Assembly: GCA_009801015.1 (NCBI GenBank)
Contig: VHZZ01000025.1
Coordinates: forward strand, 66,214-130,213
Reading direction: 5' to 3'
DNA from: Silene noctiflora
Lineage: Eukaryota; Streptophyta; Magnoliopsida; Caryophyllales; Caryophyllaceae
Length of the DNA stretch: 64,000 bases
A model generated the notes under the pieces. The model searched no databases, was not told where the DNA came from, and worked only from the letters and a program-made list of their open reading frames with translations. Both the position numbers and the translations under genes were made by a program. Below are positions 25,283 through 42,900 of the stretch, one piece after another (positions within the stretch are counted from its first letter, which is position 1; each line of letters starts with the position of its first letter).

Positions 25283-27031
25283 TTTTTCTTGTTTTTTTTT
25301 TTTAAAAAAAAGAAAATATAATTCCTTAATGGGATTTTTTCTTCTTCAAACAACTACAAAAAATAGAGTTTTTTCATGAGAATTTAAGCAAGAAAATCCC
25401 ATCAAGACGATCATACACTTTTTTTGATTAAACAACAAAAAGTGACATATTTTGAAGCATTATTTGGTAACAAATCCCCTTTTAAATAATATAATTAGGG
25501 TCAATAAGTAGTAAGTGACAAAACATTAGGGGACAAATCAAATCAACCTAAACTTGTGAAATATGCACTTATAGTAATAATATTAATTGAAATAAAATTA
25601 GAATTATTTTACCAACATGCATTAAATAATACTATTGAAATGCATGTTTTTTTAAATGTGAAGAATAAACCGCCAAAATACCCATCACTTGAGAATGAAG
25701 TACAACCACCTATACACCTAAAATTTGGACCCATTATGATATAAAAAACTACGGAGTATATGGTATAATTTTATAATATGATATAAATTTGTAATAATTT
25801 TTATTTTTATTATTATTTTATTATGGTGACTATTTAGGTTAAAATCATCTGAGGATTAATTATTTAATTACATTGTTGGCATAAGAAGAGAAGAGTAAAA
25901 GAAGCCGTAAAAAATGGACTAAGCTAAAGGGAACTTGTAAATGGTGCCACGAAACAAAAACCCTTAATAGCAGGTTACTTATAAAGGTAACCGACAAATT
26001 TGACACCGGCTATAACGGGTTAACAACCAACTTTTGAGGCTGTATAAACTAGAGGAAAACATAATAATAGATAGAAATTATTTTTTCCAAGGTTTAAATT
26101 CGGGTTTAGTAAATACAAACTTGTTGCCTTATCGGTGTTTGTAATGTGATAATGACATATATAAGTTACGTCAATTAGATCACTTTGAGATTCCTTTCGA
26201 TAAACTTTGACGATAAATATTGTTATTCATTTACATGTAACCAAACAACTCCCAATAAATATAGGTTGGATTGTAAGGATGTTGAAGATGCTCAAATTTA
26301 GGTATTAGTAATTAGTGATTTTATATTATTTGTAATTCGATAATAAATACTCCGTATATATTTTGGATATGAATATTTATATCACGTCTCAGATTCCATT
26401 GACAAACTCACATGCATTTGGTAGTTATATTCATTAAGATTACAATTTATTGGATTGTCAAATGACATCCTCTTCTGCCAAAATTAAAAGTAAATAAATA
26501 ATTGGGACGGATCAAGTAATATTAATGATATAACCGAGAGAGGGAACAGAGGACGCAACGCAAGGAACACGCCTCACAAAAAGCTAGGGACCCAACAAAT
26601 GAACAAAATCTGGTGTATTTGAGTTTGACTCTTCAACAATAATTAGATTGTTAAGTATGAATTATTGTGTAATTTAATTGCATGATCTTGTTTAGGTTAA
26701 ATTAGTTGAGATTTGATTCTTTTTAATTCGCACCTGAATTATAGCTAACGTCGTCGTTTGCTTCCTATCCAAGTTTTTCTATTTCTTTTTGTTAATAAAT
26801 GACAAATTTTGTGCTTTTCTATTTTATTTTATTGTATGTCAACTTAGCCATAAACATAATTCAATAAAATGGGAAATGAGATTTTTCTAAACTAAACCAT
26901 TGTTTTAGGACCTTTTAGGTATTTGATGTTGGCTAATAATATAAGCTAAACATTTAAAACCGTCAACAAAATGAAGTGATTATTAACAAAACGTAAATAT
27001 AACCAAAGAAAACACGTCTTGGTGGTACATA

Positions 27032-27273
27032 CTCTCCCTCTGTTATTTTTTAACTGTCATTTTCACTTTTCGAGACACTCACTTCTCTCTTCAATATCTC
27101 TCAAAATATATGACTAAATATGTTGAAATGTATACTCATATTAAAACTCTATTCGTAAAGAATTTTATGGTGTAATTTTTATAATTTCCAACCAATATAT
27201 TTTTGTATAAATTGAATTTAAAGACTCACCTCGTAAAATGAAAACGTCAATTATTTAAGAATAGTCGAGGAAG
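27032..27273. mobile_element. Stowaway-like MITE
   Basis: A 242-bp unit flanked by TA on both sides starts CTCTCCCTCTGTTATTTTTT and ends AATTATTTAAGAATAGTCG plus AGGAAG. ACTGTCATTTTCA on the left pairs with GAAAACGTCAAT on the right. The TA target and CTCCCTC-type end are typical of the Stowaway/mariner group. Confidence 0.7.
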
Positions 27274-28116
27274 TAATATCTAAATTTAAATAGTTTTACC
27301 ATGTTCTAAGCTAAATTATTTTAAGGTAAATAGTTTTACAAAAGATAAATAATTTTAAGGTTGTTAATATTTTATTTCATTTTTTTCCAAATGTCATTTT
27401 TGTAGGTCTCTCAATTTTATGACATTGAAACTTTTATTTAATACGTACTTCGTATTAATTTGTCACCTAAAGGTGACTTTTTAATATTATAACCTGATAA
27501 ATAGTCATACGATGTTTTCACAAAAACTTCGGAGAGACGGTTTTTCAATAGCGTTATTGAGATACCTCTCACATGATGGGGTGAGAGACCCACTGAATTT
27601 TTTGTTTCCCTATTATGTCTCTCACTAAATTAATAAGAGACGATCTCTCATGAGACCTACTGTGATGTTTTATCATCTGACCGGAGTAAATAGTTTGCTT
27701 GACTAGCTTAATTACTTGTATAAAGTATTGTGAAGATGAATCAAAATTTGGTACGAGTATAAACTTTAGTCAATTTTCTGTTTTTGGTCATATTTAGTGA
27801 CCTTCAACTACAAATAGTTACAAAGCCTAAACAACAAAACCAAGTAGGAAGTATATATTTCCTTATCTTAATTTGTGTAATAAAAAAGTTAGAGATCATT
27901 ATCGATTGACAATTGACGATTACGTTATACAATATATTCCTAATAAAGTTGGTAGTAATTTGTAATCATGCAAGTAGCAAGTTTGCTTTCGAAGATTTTT
28001 GTTTTATATTTTAATCGCAAATTTTAAATAATGATTCCGTCACTTGCTAAAATCAAATAATCTCCAATCCCACTAAATAATGGGAAGAAAAATAGAAACT
28101 TCACCAATAATAGTCA

Positions 28117-28312
28117 CACAAATTCTCATTGAAGACGGACATTATCCGTCACAAGCTGAAGACGGGTAGTGCCCCTCTCACAATATGCAAGTGACACTAT
28201 CCATAAGATGCTCCATTTCATCCCACTCGCCCTCTCAATTGCCTTATTATAAGAGGGACACTGTCCGTCACAAGCTTGTGACGGATAATGTCCGTCAGAA
28301 GGTCATGTTGTG
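28117..28312 (-). mobile_element. Compound-hairpin MITE, copy D (inverted)
   Basis: The unit starts CACAAATTCTCATTGAAGAC, the reverse complement of the right end of copies A and B, and runs through CTCACAATATGCAAGTGACA and CCGTCACAAGCTTGTGACGG. The central palindrome of Stowaway-unrelated wording is intact. Its right end is less clear. Confidence 0.75.
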
Positions 28313-28878
28313 ACCATTGTTTTGTAACATATGGGCAATTGGATTGATACACCTTTTTCTTTATGAGTCAGAATTGGAGAATGACCTCTTCAAAATTCCA
28401 TTCTAGGCCTAGCACGTACAAAAAGGATTTCCGTTTACTTCTACTAACAGTTCTAAATATAGAGATAATTAAGTTAAAATGAATATAAATTATTTAGTCG
28501 ACTTTTTTTTTTTATTAGAGGTATTTTAGTCAGAGATAAATAAATAACCAAAGACGGAGATAGTAGATTGTATAAATATGTGGGTCAAAGTTGGAAGAGT
28601 AGAAGCACATTATAGGAATGAAATAGGACGTCGTAAATTTACAAGGAAGGTGACAAACATATGACTACATTATTGACATCTTACTGCTAACTGTTGAATT
28701 CTAAATACTTAATATTAGTGCATTTATTACCGTTTTAATAACTGCAATATAAAGTTGCCGCAAACACTGATCAGTTTCCTCGACCTCATCTCGTCCTTGC
28801 TTGCTCGTTAAATATTCATGTCAGTTAAAGCCATTATTGGGATTGCCGCCTTCACCGTCCACTCCTTCACATTAGATA

Positions 28879-29072
28879 CACAAATTCAACGGGGTACTAT
28901 CCGTCACAAGCTGAAGACCAATTATAGGATAGTGTCCTCTCACAATATGCAAGTCACACCAATTATGGGGTGTTCCATTTCCCCACTTGCCCTCTCACTT
29001 GCCTTATTATGAGAGGACACTATCCGTTTTCTGCTTGTGATGGATAGTGTCTGTCACAAGCAAGAGTCCGTA
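28879..29072 (-). mobile_element. Compound-hairpin MITE, copy E (inverted)
   Basis: The unit starts CACAAATTCAACGGGGTAC and runs through CACTTGCCCTCTCACTTGCC and TGTGATGGATAGTGTCTGTC to CACAAGCAAGA. It lies only about 570 bp from copy D in the same orientation. Confidence 0.75.
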
Positions 29073-30164
29073 TCAATTTGGTTACTAAATTCCCTATTTT
29101 TTATTTTTTATTCAGTGGATTTTGAAGCTCTATTTTCTCGGTTAAAAACAGCTGAATTTAACTGAATTGAACTGAACTAACCTGAAAACAATTGTTAAAA
29201 TAATTATCAATGGTTTTTTTAATAAATTCCCGTCGTTACTATGTATTCTAAGCTGACATCAACTGGATATATATCAGCTCTTTAACTTTTAATTTGTCTT
29301 TGTTTTATTAAAGTTTGACAAGGAGTTAATTAATTTCAACAAAATTGACGGCTACCAACAGATGATGAGTAACTCTGAAATTGAGGTGTCAATAATTGTG
29401 GATAAAATTAAAAGTAAAATAGATAAACTTTATTTATTACATGTATTAAATTTAATTTGGTTTTGAAGATAAAATTGAATAATAATGATCTGAGAAAAGA
29501 GAAACGTGCAAGGCACGGAAGTTACACGCTGCATGTATATCAAAACTTCCATCAACTGTTATTCATGAATATTTGTGCACTTCCTTTATAACGTATTGTG
29601 AAATCGTTATATACTGTACAACGGTCTTACATGTTAATATGTGGTCGAGTTATCAAATTTGCATGTTTGTTAATCAAATTGATAAATTTATGCCAAGGTA
29701 AGTATGATAGATGTACGATGACAAGTTACACCTTACACGGTTTACACGATTAGCACGGGATTTTAAGCAAAGAGTCGTAATCATATAATGTATGAGTATA
29801 TGGACCAAACGTACGTTAGTTCAAAATTCCAAGCCAAGGAATTAGCATCCAACTAGAGTGTATGACTCTCATTTTAGCCTGTCCGTCCCTTTTGTGTCGG
29901 TGAACAAGTACATACAAATCCTTACTCCAAATTAATACTCTGTATTATAACACTTTTGTCCGATCATGGTTGAACTGAACTGAATATGGCTGAAATGAAC
30001 TGAAATTAAGTCCGGAAAACAGGGTCTAAATACGAGTAGTAAAAATGGCCTCACAGCCATTTAATAAAACAAGAAAAAAGATGGTATTATTAGCAATTTT
30101 TCCTTGTCAACCTCTAGTAAATAAAACAAGAAAAAGATGGTAAATTATGACATAAATTTGGATG

Positions 30165-31337
<1,173 letters not shown>

Positions 31338-31684
31338 TGTTTCACACACAACACTTGTGATTCTTCAATGCAATGAGCTTCTAAGCTTGGCTAATACAAT
31401 ACATATATACACACTTTCAAAGGAAAATAGTCAGCTGTTTAAAATAGGGATGCTTGGTGTTTCAGTGGAAAAGTGTTTATGCATCTGTAAATGCTGCTGT
31501 GAGTGGGAATAGCACAGATTCCATAAAAATCAAAATTAAAATTAAAATTAAAACATGGAAAGAATCTAATAATGAAAAAAAAAGATCTAATGATAGTGAT
31601 TGTAGTTGGTGATTTCTCAATAATTAAGCTTATATTAGTAAAAACTACTCTATACAGCATCTAAGACAATAATACTACATTGCC

Positions 31685-31870
31685 TCCTGATAAACGGTGA
31701 AACAGGTCATTCAGATCAGACACGAGTCAATCATTGAGGGTATTTTTGAGTTCAGGTTGGGTCATTTCGTCAGTTGGTGTCTTAGGAGATCAACAAAATT
31801 CAAGTTGGATCGGGTTAATTCAGGTTTTGAGTCATATGAGGACTATATTCCATTCAGATACAACGGGTAA
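31685..31870 (+). repeat. GGGTCA-word repeat, copy 3
   Basis: The unit opens CCTGATAAACGGTGAAACAG with GGTCATTCAGATCAG next, and continues with GGGTCATTTCG and GGATCGGGTTAATTC. It is the same family as 3463-3765 and 21694 onward. Confidence 0.5.
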
Positions 31871-32164
31871 GATGATAACTCGACTCATTATATAATTATA
31901 AGAAGCGTAGACAACTAAATTAATAATTAATGAGTCGAAAATGATGATATATTCTTAAAGTAGAGAATCAATTGGAGACCACCACAAAGGATTAGAGTGC
32001 ATCACCCATTTATCAAATGGGTCCATGGCAAGGAAGAGATGGCATTGCTATGCCAACCATTCTTTGTGTACGAATCTTGAATAGCTTTCAGGTCACTAGA
32101 ATGAAAGCATAATATCTTAACACAAAAATATTAATTATTTCATAAATGGGGAATATACAGTTTA

Positions 32165-32387
32165 GGAACAATTTCTCATGCAACTTGCTAAAATCACCCA
32201 CTTTTAAGACGGTCATATCCGTCTTAAGATTAAAACATGTCAAATAGCACCTCACTTATATAGATACTAGATAAGACAAGTTTTTTTTTGCTAGTTCATA
32301 TGCATTCTGGTTTTGTCCATCTATCATATTTAACCCGTTTAAATTTTAAAAGCTTTATATTCGTCTTAAACAAGAATTTGTGCGAGA
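32165..32387. mobile_element. MITE-like element related to the compound-hairpin family
   Basis: The left part contains TTTCTCATGCAACTTGC and TTAAGACGGTCATATCCG; the right end reads CGTCTTAAACAAGAATTTGTG, an inverted match to the left wording. The ends match the terminal AATTTGTG of the MITE family, but the interior differs. Confidence 0.5.
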
Positions 32388-32431
32388 ACCAAGTCGCAAA
32401 TCATCTCGTTCAAGACTATTTTTGTGTGCAG

Positions 32432-32690
32432 TACCTCGGAGGGGCAGTGATTAGGATTGCTCCTTGAATCCTAACAGCCAGAGTTCAGTTCTCATGCCGT
32501 GCAAGAAAGACTGCCCTTTTGTGAAAATCCGCAGGCATACTGGACCGTGACACCTTACCTCCCCTGCCCTGCACGACATTAACATGGGAAAGGGGTAGGG
32601 GGTCTAAAGTCTATGTACAACCGGGTTTAATCGTTACATCCTAAAAGAAGCGGCGGCTGGTTTCTTGATTATCTAAAAAAGAAAACTGAG
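32432..32690 (+). repeat. Possible SINE
   Basis: GGGGCAGTGATTAGGATTG could be an A box, and AGCCAGAGTTCAGTTCTCA, about 35 bases later, a B box. The body is GC-rich for this region and the unit ends in an A-rich segment (CTAAAAAAGAAAA). I did not see a second copy in the window. Confidence 0.35.
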
Positions 32691-33027
32691 AAAGCAGGTG
32701 ATAATTGTACATATAATAAGACAATGGAATGTTACAAATGTAAACCTCGCGAGCTTAGTTACAAATACTACCACTATATAGTCACACAACAAGCAAATCT
32801 TACAATGAAACATAATTTTAGCAATAACAACTAACAAAGATAATGATATACAGATAGCAATGTTCCGTATCCGAGCAATCTGCCACCGGATACTTGTCTG
32901 TCAGTCTCACCTCACAAACTACTGGCATGGTGGCATCTAAGGAGATCGTAATAGACAAGAGAGTAGTTCCAAGGTAATGTAATAGTAGCAAGAGATCGTA
33001 CTTGTCTTTCCGATGATGTTTCCCTTG

Positions 33028-37230
<4,203 letters not shown>

Positions 37231-37787
37231 TCAAACTGAAACGACGTCGTACAATACACTACAATGGTGGTTGTAACTTGCAACTACTTGTTTTACTTAA
37301 TTAGCTTGGCTTTAAATGTACTAATTAATGTAATAAACACATTTTTAGTGAAATTGAAGAAATAATAAGTTTGAATGAAGTAGAATAATACACATTTTGT
37401 GGTAAGGGAATAGAGAGAGAAAGTGGATTAGGGATTTGGGAATTGGGAATTTGAAGATTTTGAGTTGTAGTCTTGAAGAGGAAGACCAAATATTGACAAC
37501 TTTTTTTCTTTTTTGTTTTCCATTTTTGGAATTTCTCTTTTTTTTTTTCTTTTTGTATACTTTTGTGGCTTTGTTTATGGTGGTGAAATATTGGGCTAAA
37601 AAGGAAAAATGAAAACCACCCAAAAAAAAGAAAAAGTGGATTACATTTTGAAAGTTAAACTATTCATTTGAAAATTTGTAAATTTAAATTTATATAAGCA
37701 CTTTCCAACTTAATTAAAAGTTTCGGATTGGGATAATATGCAGGGATGAGAGGGGTGGTCTGAGGTGAGGAGTCACAATCCAAGGTA

Positions 37788-38110
37788 AGTGCAGAAGAGA
37801 ACCGAAGATGGCAGAGGCCAAAGTGGTTTTAGCAGAAATGAAGGAGGTGAGATAAGCTCGTTGTATGAGAGTACTCATTGAGAGCGACTGTAAAGGAGTC
37901 ATCACAAATTTGTTGCACCGCAAATAAGGGAGGAGAGATATTTACTTTGTCTACGATGAAATATTTGATTTAGTTTCTGAGTTCAAGTCGATCCAATTTA
38001 ATTTTACTAGTAGGAGATGTAATAAGATAGCTCATGAGTTAGCCCATATAAGGCCTAGGTCGTATGAAGACGTGTATGGTCAAATGTGCTTCCACCGGGC
38101 ATCGTTGCTT
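37788..38110 (+). pseudogene. RNase H-like (RVT_3) fragment, probably from a LINE
   Basis: One plus-strand frame reads AEAKVVLAEMKEVR, then MRVLIESDCKGVITNLLH, then DIYFVYDEIFDLVSEFKSIQ and RRCNKIAHELAH, the recognisable order of an RNase H domain of the RVT_3 type (E-SDC and N-AHELAH landmarks). Two in-frame stops interrupt it and no methionine-led frame spans it. Such domains occur at the end of plant LINEs and in stray single-copy genes; I favour a decayed LINE tail, although no reverse transcriptase part is visible. Confidence 0.65.
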
Positions 38111-39010
38111 TTGTTGATTCCGATTTAGTAAGGTAGTAAGCCTTTCAAGGTGTCTTTCAAAAGAAATTTCAGATTTGAGCCGAGTTTTACCATTTTTGTG
38201 ACTATATTCTACCAATTCTGATTAGACTTAATGATAAACCAAAAAAATTGAAAAGCACGGGTTTTTGTATGAGACAGTATTATAATAGTTCATTATAAGA
38301 TTGTTTTAGTGCATACAAGATCTCACCTTATTTATCTTTTGCTTGTATTTTTTTTTTTATATTCGTGACACTTTTTAAGTAATATTTCTGCAGTTCCACG
38401 TACCTATTTTTATAATATTAGTACATATTTTATCGTATTTTTGTTAAATTTAACATGGAGTACCTCATCTACTATAATCGTACCCTTTTATGACCTTTAG
38501 TTACCTTGTTAAGTCCAACAATAATTTATTGTGAAACCGTGCTTAAAAAAACATTAAAATTGATGAAATATGTAATCCCCTATATGCTAAAAGATTAACA
38601 CACTTGTGTTTTTTCCGCTCACGTTTCCCGCTCACTGCCTCCCCAAACAGAATATTCTCTTCTAAATATTCCCTTCTATTATAACACTAATTAATATATA
38701 ATAATTAATAATTAATAATAATTAATATATTATAGTCAATAGTCAATTGTACTCAATTGCGATATCCCATATGGAATATTTCTGGTGATTAATATTCTTC
38801 TACGTCATTAACTACTATATTAACTACTATAGGTGATTAATATTCTATAAATTGACGTCAATCCCATATCCCATATGGAATATTTCTTTCTAAAATATTC
38901 TCTTCTAAAATATTGTACTCAATTAATATATCCGTCAAATAATTGCGATCAATCATTTTTTAGCAATAATAAATATACATAGAAAATCGCAACTTTATAT
39001 ACACTATACA

Positions 39011-39522
39011 NNNNNNNNNNNNNNNNNNNNNNNNNNNNNNNNNNNNNNNNNNNNNNNNNNNNNNNNNNNNNNNNNNNNNNNNNNNNNNNNNNNNNNNNNN
39101 NNNNNNNNNNNNNNNNNNNNNNNNNNNNNNNNNNNNNNNNNNNNNNNNNNNNNNNNNNNNNNNNNNNNNNNNNNNNNNNNNNNNNNNNNNNNNNNNNNNN
39201 NNNNNNNNNNNNNNNNNNNNNNNNNNNNNNNNNNNNNNNNNNNNNNNNNNNNNNNNNNNNNNNNNNNNNNNNNNNNNNNNNNNNNNNNNNNNNNNNNNNN
39301 NNNNNNNNNNNNNNNNNNNNNNNNNNNNNNNNNNNNNNNNNNNNNNNNNNNNNNNNNNNNNNNNNNNNNNNNNNNNNNNNNNNNNNNNNNNNNNNNNNNN
39401 NNNNNNNNNNNNNNNNNNNNNNNNNNNNNNNNNNNNNNNNNNNNNNNNNNNNNNNNNNNNNNNNNNNNNNNNNNNNNNNNNNNNNNNNNNNNNNNNNNNN
39501 NNNNNNNNNNNNNNNNNNNNNN
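39011..39522. other. Assembly gap (512 N) followed by 25 A
   Basis: A run of 512 N is followed by exactly 25 A (39523-39547) and then GGT. The missing DNA lies about 400 bp upstream of the first beta-galactosidase start codon, so part of its promoter may be absent. Open frames crossing the gap are artefacts. Confidence 0.95.
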
Positions 39523-39942
39523 AAAAAAAAAAAAAAAAAAAAAAAAAGGTAAATTTGGCATTCATCCATAAATAGGTAGAAAGGAAGAAGATTCATGGTT
39601 GCCTAAACTTGGGACATACTAAAGAAGTAAGCATGTCTCCTCCAAAGGCTCTCAACCCATGAAATTTTTGTTGTTTTTATCTTGACCATTGGTTATGCAA
39701 CAATTTTTAATGGTCGAAAATTTACTTTAAATCTATTTTTAGGTTGTTTAAGAAAGATGTAATACATATTTAAAGCTCTTTAGATCACTAGTAAAGCAAA
39801 TTACACACAAAAATAGCAAAAAAACAATGAGATGTTTATTTGAAAAATTATAAATCTGAGAAATATAAGTGAATTTATAAGTGAATTTTCGGTCTTTTTT
39901 TTTTCCCTTTTTGGGTTTGTTAAACTATATACTAAAACAATC

Positions 39943-42900
39943 ATGGGAGAAGGTATAAACTTTACGTTGATCGTAACTCTTCTGCTATTGTTTTTCAACG
40001 TGCATTGTAAAGGAGACAACGATGATGTGGAGGAGAAACCAGGTCAAGCAATTGGTGTCACGTATGATGGTCGATCCCTATTGATTGATGGCAAGAGGGA
40101 ACTTCTCTACTCGGGTTCCGTCCATTATCCTCGTATGCCTGTCGCGGTAAAATTCGCAACTTTTTTCAGCAATGTATGATAGAGTTGTAGAGAGATTATC
40201 TTCATGGCTACTCACTGACCGTAAAAAAAAAAAGAATTATCTCAATCAAATCTTTAAGTTTGATGGTTAAAACCCAATCAACTCTTGTATCGACAAGAAT
40301 GACTTGTGTCGTAGATAGTAATTGGATCTCATTCTTTTTTCTTTTTTTTTTGGGATCGTAGATGTGGGAAGATGTACTTCAAAAATGTAGAGAGGGTGGT
40401 TTGAACTTGATCCAAACTTACGTCTTTTGGAACGTTCATGAACCCGTTAAAGGCCAGGTAAGAACAATTAATTATTTGTACAAAAAAAAAAAAAAAAAAA
40501 TATTACACTATTATACTACTTAGTTTAATTGTCTTTTAGTGAATTTTTACAAATAAACCATTCTTTTTGTCATTTTTGCAGTTCAATTTCACCGGAAATT
40601 ATGATCTGGTAAAATTTCTCAAGTTAGTTGCTGAAAAAGAAATGTGGGTGACCCTCCGAATCGGGCCCTTCATTCAAGCAGAATGGAACCATGGGTAATT
40701 TGATCACCACAATCTTATGTCACAATTTTTTCCATGTATAAGAGAAATCACAAGAATATAGACGGGTTTTGAACTCAGATCATCCTTCGGTTATTCAACG
40801 CAAACAGATATTAGCATGCCACAAATTCTTAACAAATTACTATTACTCGTAAATTTGATTTCTTGGAAATAAGATAATCTTTGTATAATTACAGAGGACT
40901 TCCATACTGGCTAAGAGAGGAGCCTAACATCACTTTCCGAACAGATAATCCTGCATACAAGGTGATAAAATCTATCGAATTCCGAGTCTGATTAAGGAAT
41001 ACGCTAAATTGCTCGACTTCGACTGCTTATAAAATTGTGCAATATAAAACTTGAATGCAGATGCAAATGGAGAGATGGGTTACCATGGTGGTAAATATGA
41101 TGAAGGATAACAAGCTGTATGCTACACAAGGAGGTCCTATCATTTTGTCTCAGGTGAAAATATTTCCTGCAAAACAGACATCAGAAACAACATTCATGAA
41201 TTATGTAATGTATTCAATACTGTCATCACAAATGAACAAACTAGTTAATACAGTATGATTCTTCCTATTCTTAGATTGAGAACGAGTACGATCATGTAAG
41301 GGAGGCCTTCGATGAGGGTGCAGAAAGATACATCAAATGGGCTGCAAACATGGCCATCGGCCTTAAAACCGGCGTTCCATGGCTCATGTGCAAGCAAAAG
41401 GATGCCCCTGGCGAAGTGGTAAAGAAAACTGTTCTTTGAACCTTCAAATGAAAATACAAACAATTCGACCACTAGAGTTAATATACATATACAGTCCTCA
41501 AAAAAATAATCTCACATTTGGAAATTGCAAGATGCCAATTATGAAGGGTTTGATTAAATTTATTATGAGTGATCGGTGAATTAACTAACCCGTCATACTT
41601 TCATGCGAGAATTAACTAACCCATCAATTGGGGCTTCATGCGAGAATAACTGCTCTTTGGTGTGGTAGATCAATGCTTGCAACGGAAGGCACTGCGGAGA
41701 CACATTTGAAGGACCAAATGCACCAACCAAACCACGTCTATGGACTGAGAATTGGACTGCCCAGTAAGCATCTAACACCTTCATTGTACTTTCTTTAACC
41801 CGAACCTCAAGTTAACCTTCTTGCTCACGTGTACCTGGTTCAAATTACAGGTATAGAGTGTTCGGAGATGCTCCGTCTCAAAGAGCAGCCGAGGATATTG
41901 CCTTCTCAGTTGCGCGCTGGTTTTCAAAGAATGGAAGCCATGTCAACTATTATATGGTAAGCTCAATCAACCATATGTAATGCTAAATTATAAAATCCAG
42001 GGTAACTAACCAACCATATATTCTTGGTGACATTACCATAGTACTTTGGTGGTACAAACTTTGGAAGAACAGCTGCCTCCTTTGTAACGACTCGTTACTA
42101 TGACGAAGCCCCAATTGATGAATTTGGTAAGCCACTTTCTCCCTAGTTCACATATCATAGTCTCACTACATTAGGATTTATTTATTTTAAGATATCTAAC
42201 TGGTATAATTGAACAACTCTAAGGCTTGGTAAGGGATCCAAAATGGGGACATTTGAGGGATTTGCACCGTGCTCTTAAGCTAACCAAGAAGGCAATTATT
42301 GCGGGTAATTATGGTGTTGAGAAATTCGCTCCAGATTTGGAGGTAAGGAAGGAGACTAAAGCTAATTGATGGGATATGATTTAGAGTTAATTGAATGTCT
42401 ATTTAGCTAAATAGCATAATTGCTCTTGAAATATGACTGAGCAGGCAACCTATTATGAAAAGGGAGAACTTTGTGCTGGTTTCCTATGGAACAACCACAC
42501 TCATATCGACCAAACCGTTAAATTCAAAGGCAACGAGCATTTGGTTCCAGCTAAGTCGATCAGCATTCTCCCTGACTGCAAGACTGTTGTCTACAACACC
42601 GAATATGTGAGTGAAAAGAATGTCAAGATGAAATTCAATAAAATTATGTGTTCCTGATCTTTCGAGAATATACTAATGTTCATTGGATTTATCAAACAGA
42701 TTGTATCTCAACATAGCGCAAGGGAATTCGTTAGGGCCGAGAACGCAAACAACGGTCTAAAATGGGAGAAAACCGTAGAAATCATACCAACTAAAGGTTT
42801 CTTTACAAGGGAACCTAGAGAACAGTTTAGCACTGTAAAAGACTCCTCTGACTATCTGTGGTACAGAACCAGGTAAACCCTGTTAATAGATGAATTTTCT

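Larger units (their letters stand above)
25283..30164. other. Gene-free stretch between kinase and E2 genes
   Basis: This 4.9-kb stretch includes the kinase promoter at its left edge. It holds a Stowaway-like element at 27032-27273, two compound-hairpin MITE copies and degraded GAACTGAA repeats near 29150-29195 and 29965-30030. A hairpin of GAGAGAC/GTCTCTC words lies near 27530-27650. The rest is AT-rich DNA with no protein homology seen. Confidence 0.65.
31338..33027. other. Stretch between E2 and ROP genes
   Basis: The E2 promoter and 5'UTR lie at the left edge and the ROP 3'UTR at the right edge; both genes run on the minus strand. Between them are a GGGTCA-word repeat (31685-31870), a MITE-like inverted repeat (32165-32387) and a possible SINE (32432-32690). 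Confidence 0.6.

Noticed and set aside
38949-39596. Open frames spanning the second N gap
   Set aside because: Same reason: the length comes from N positions, not sequence.
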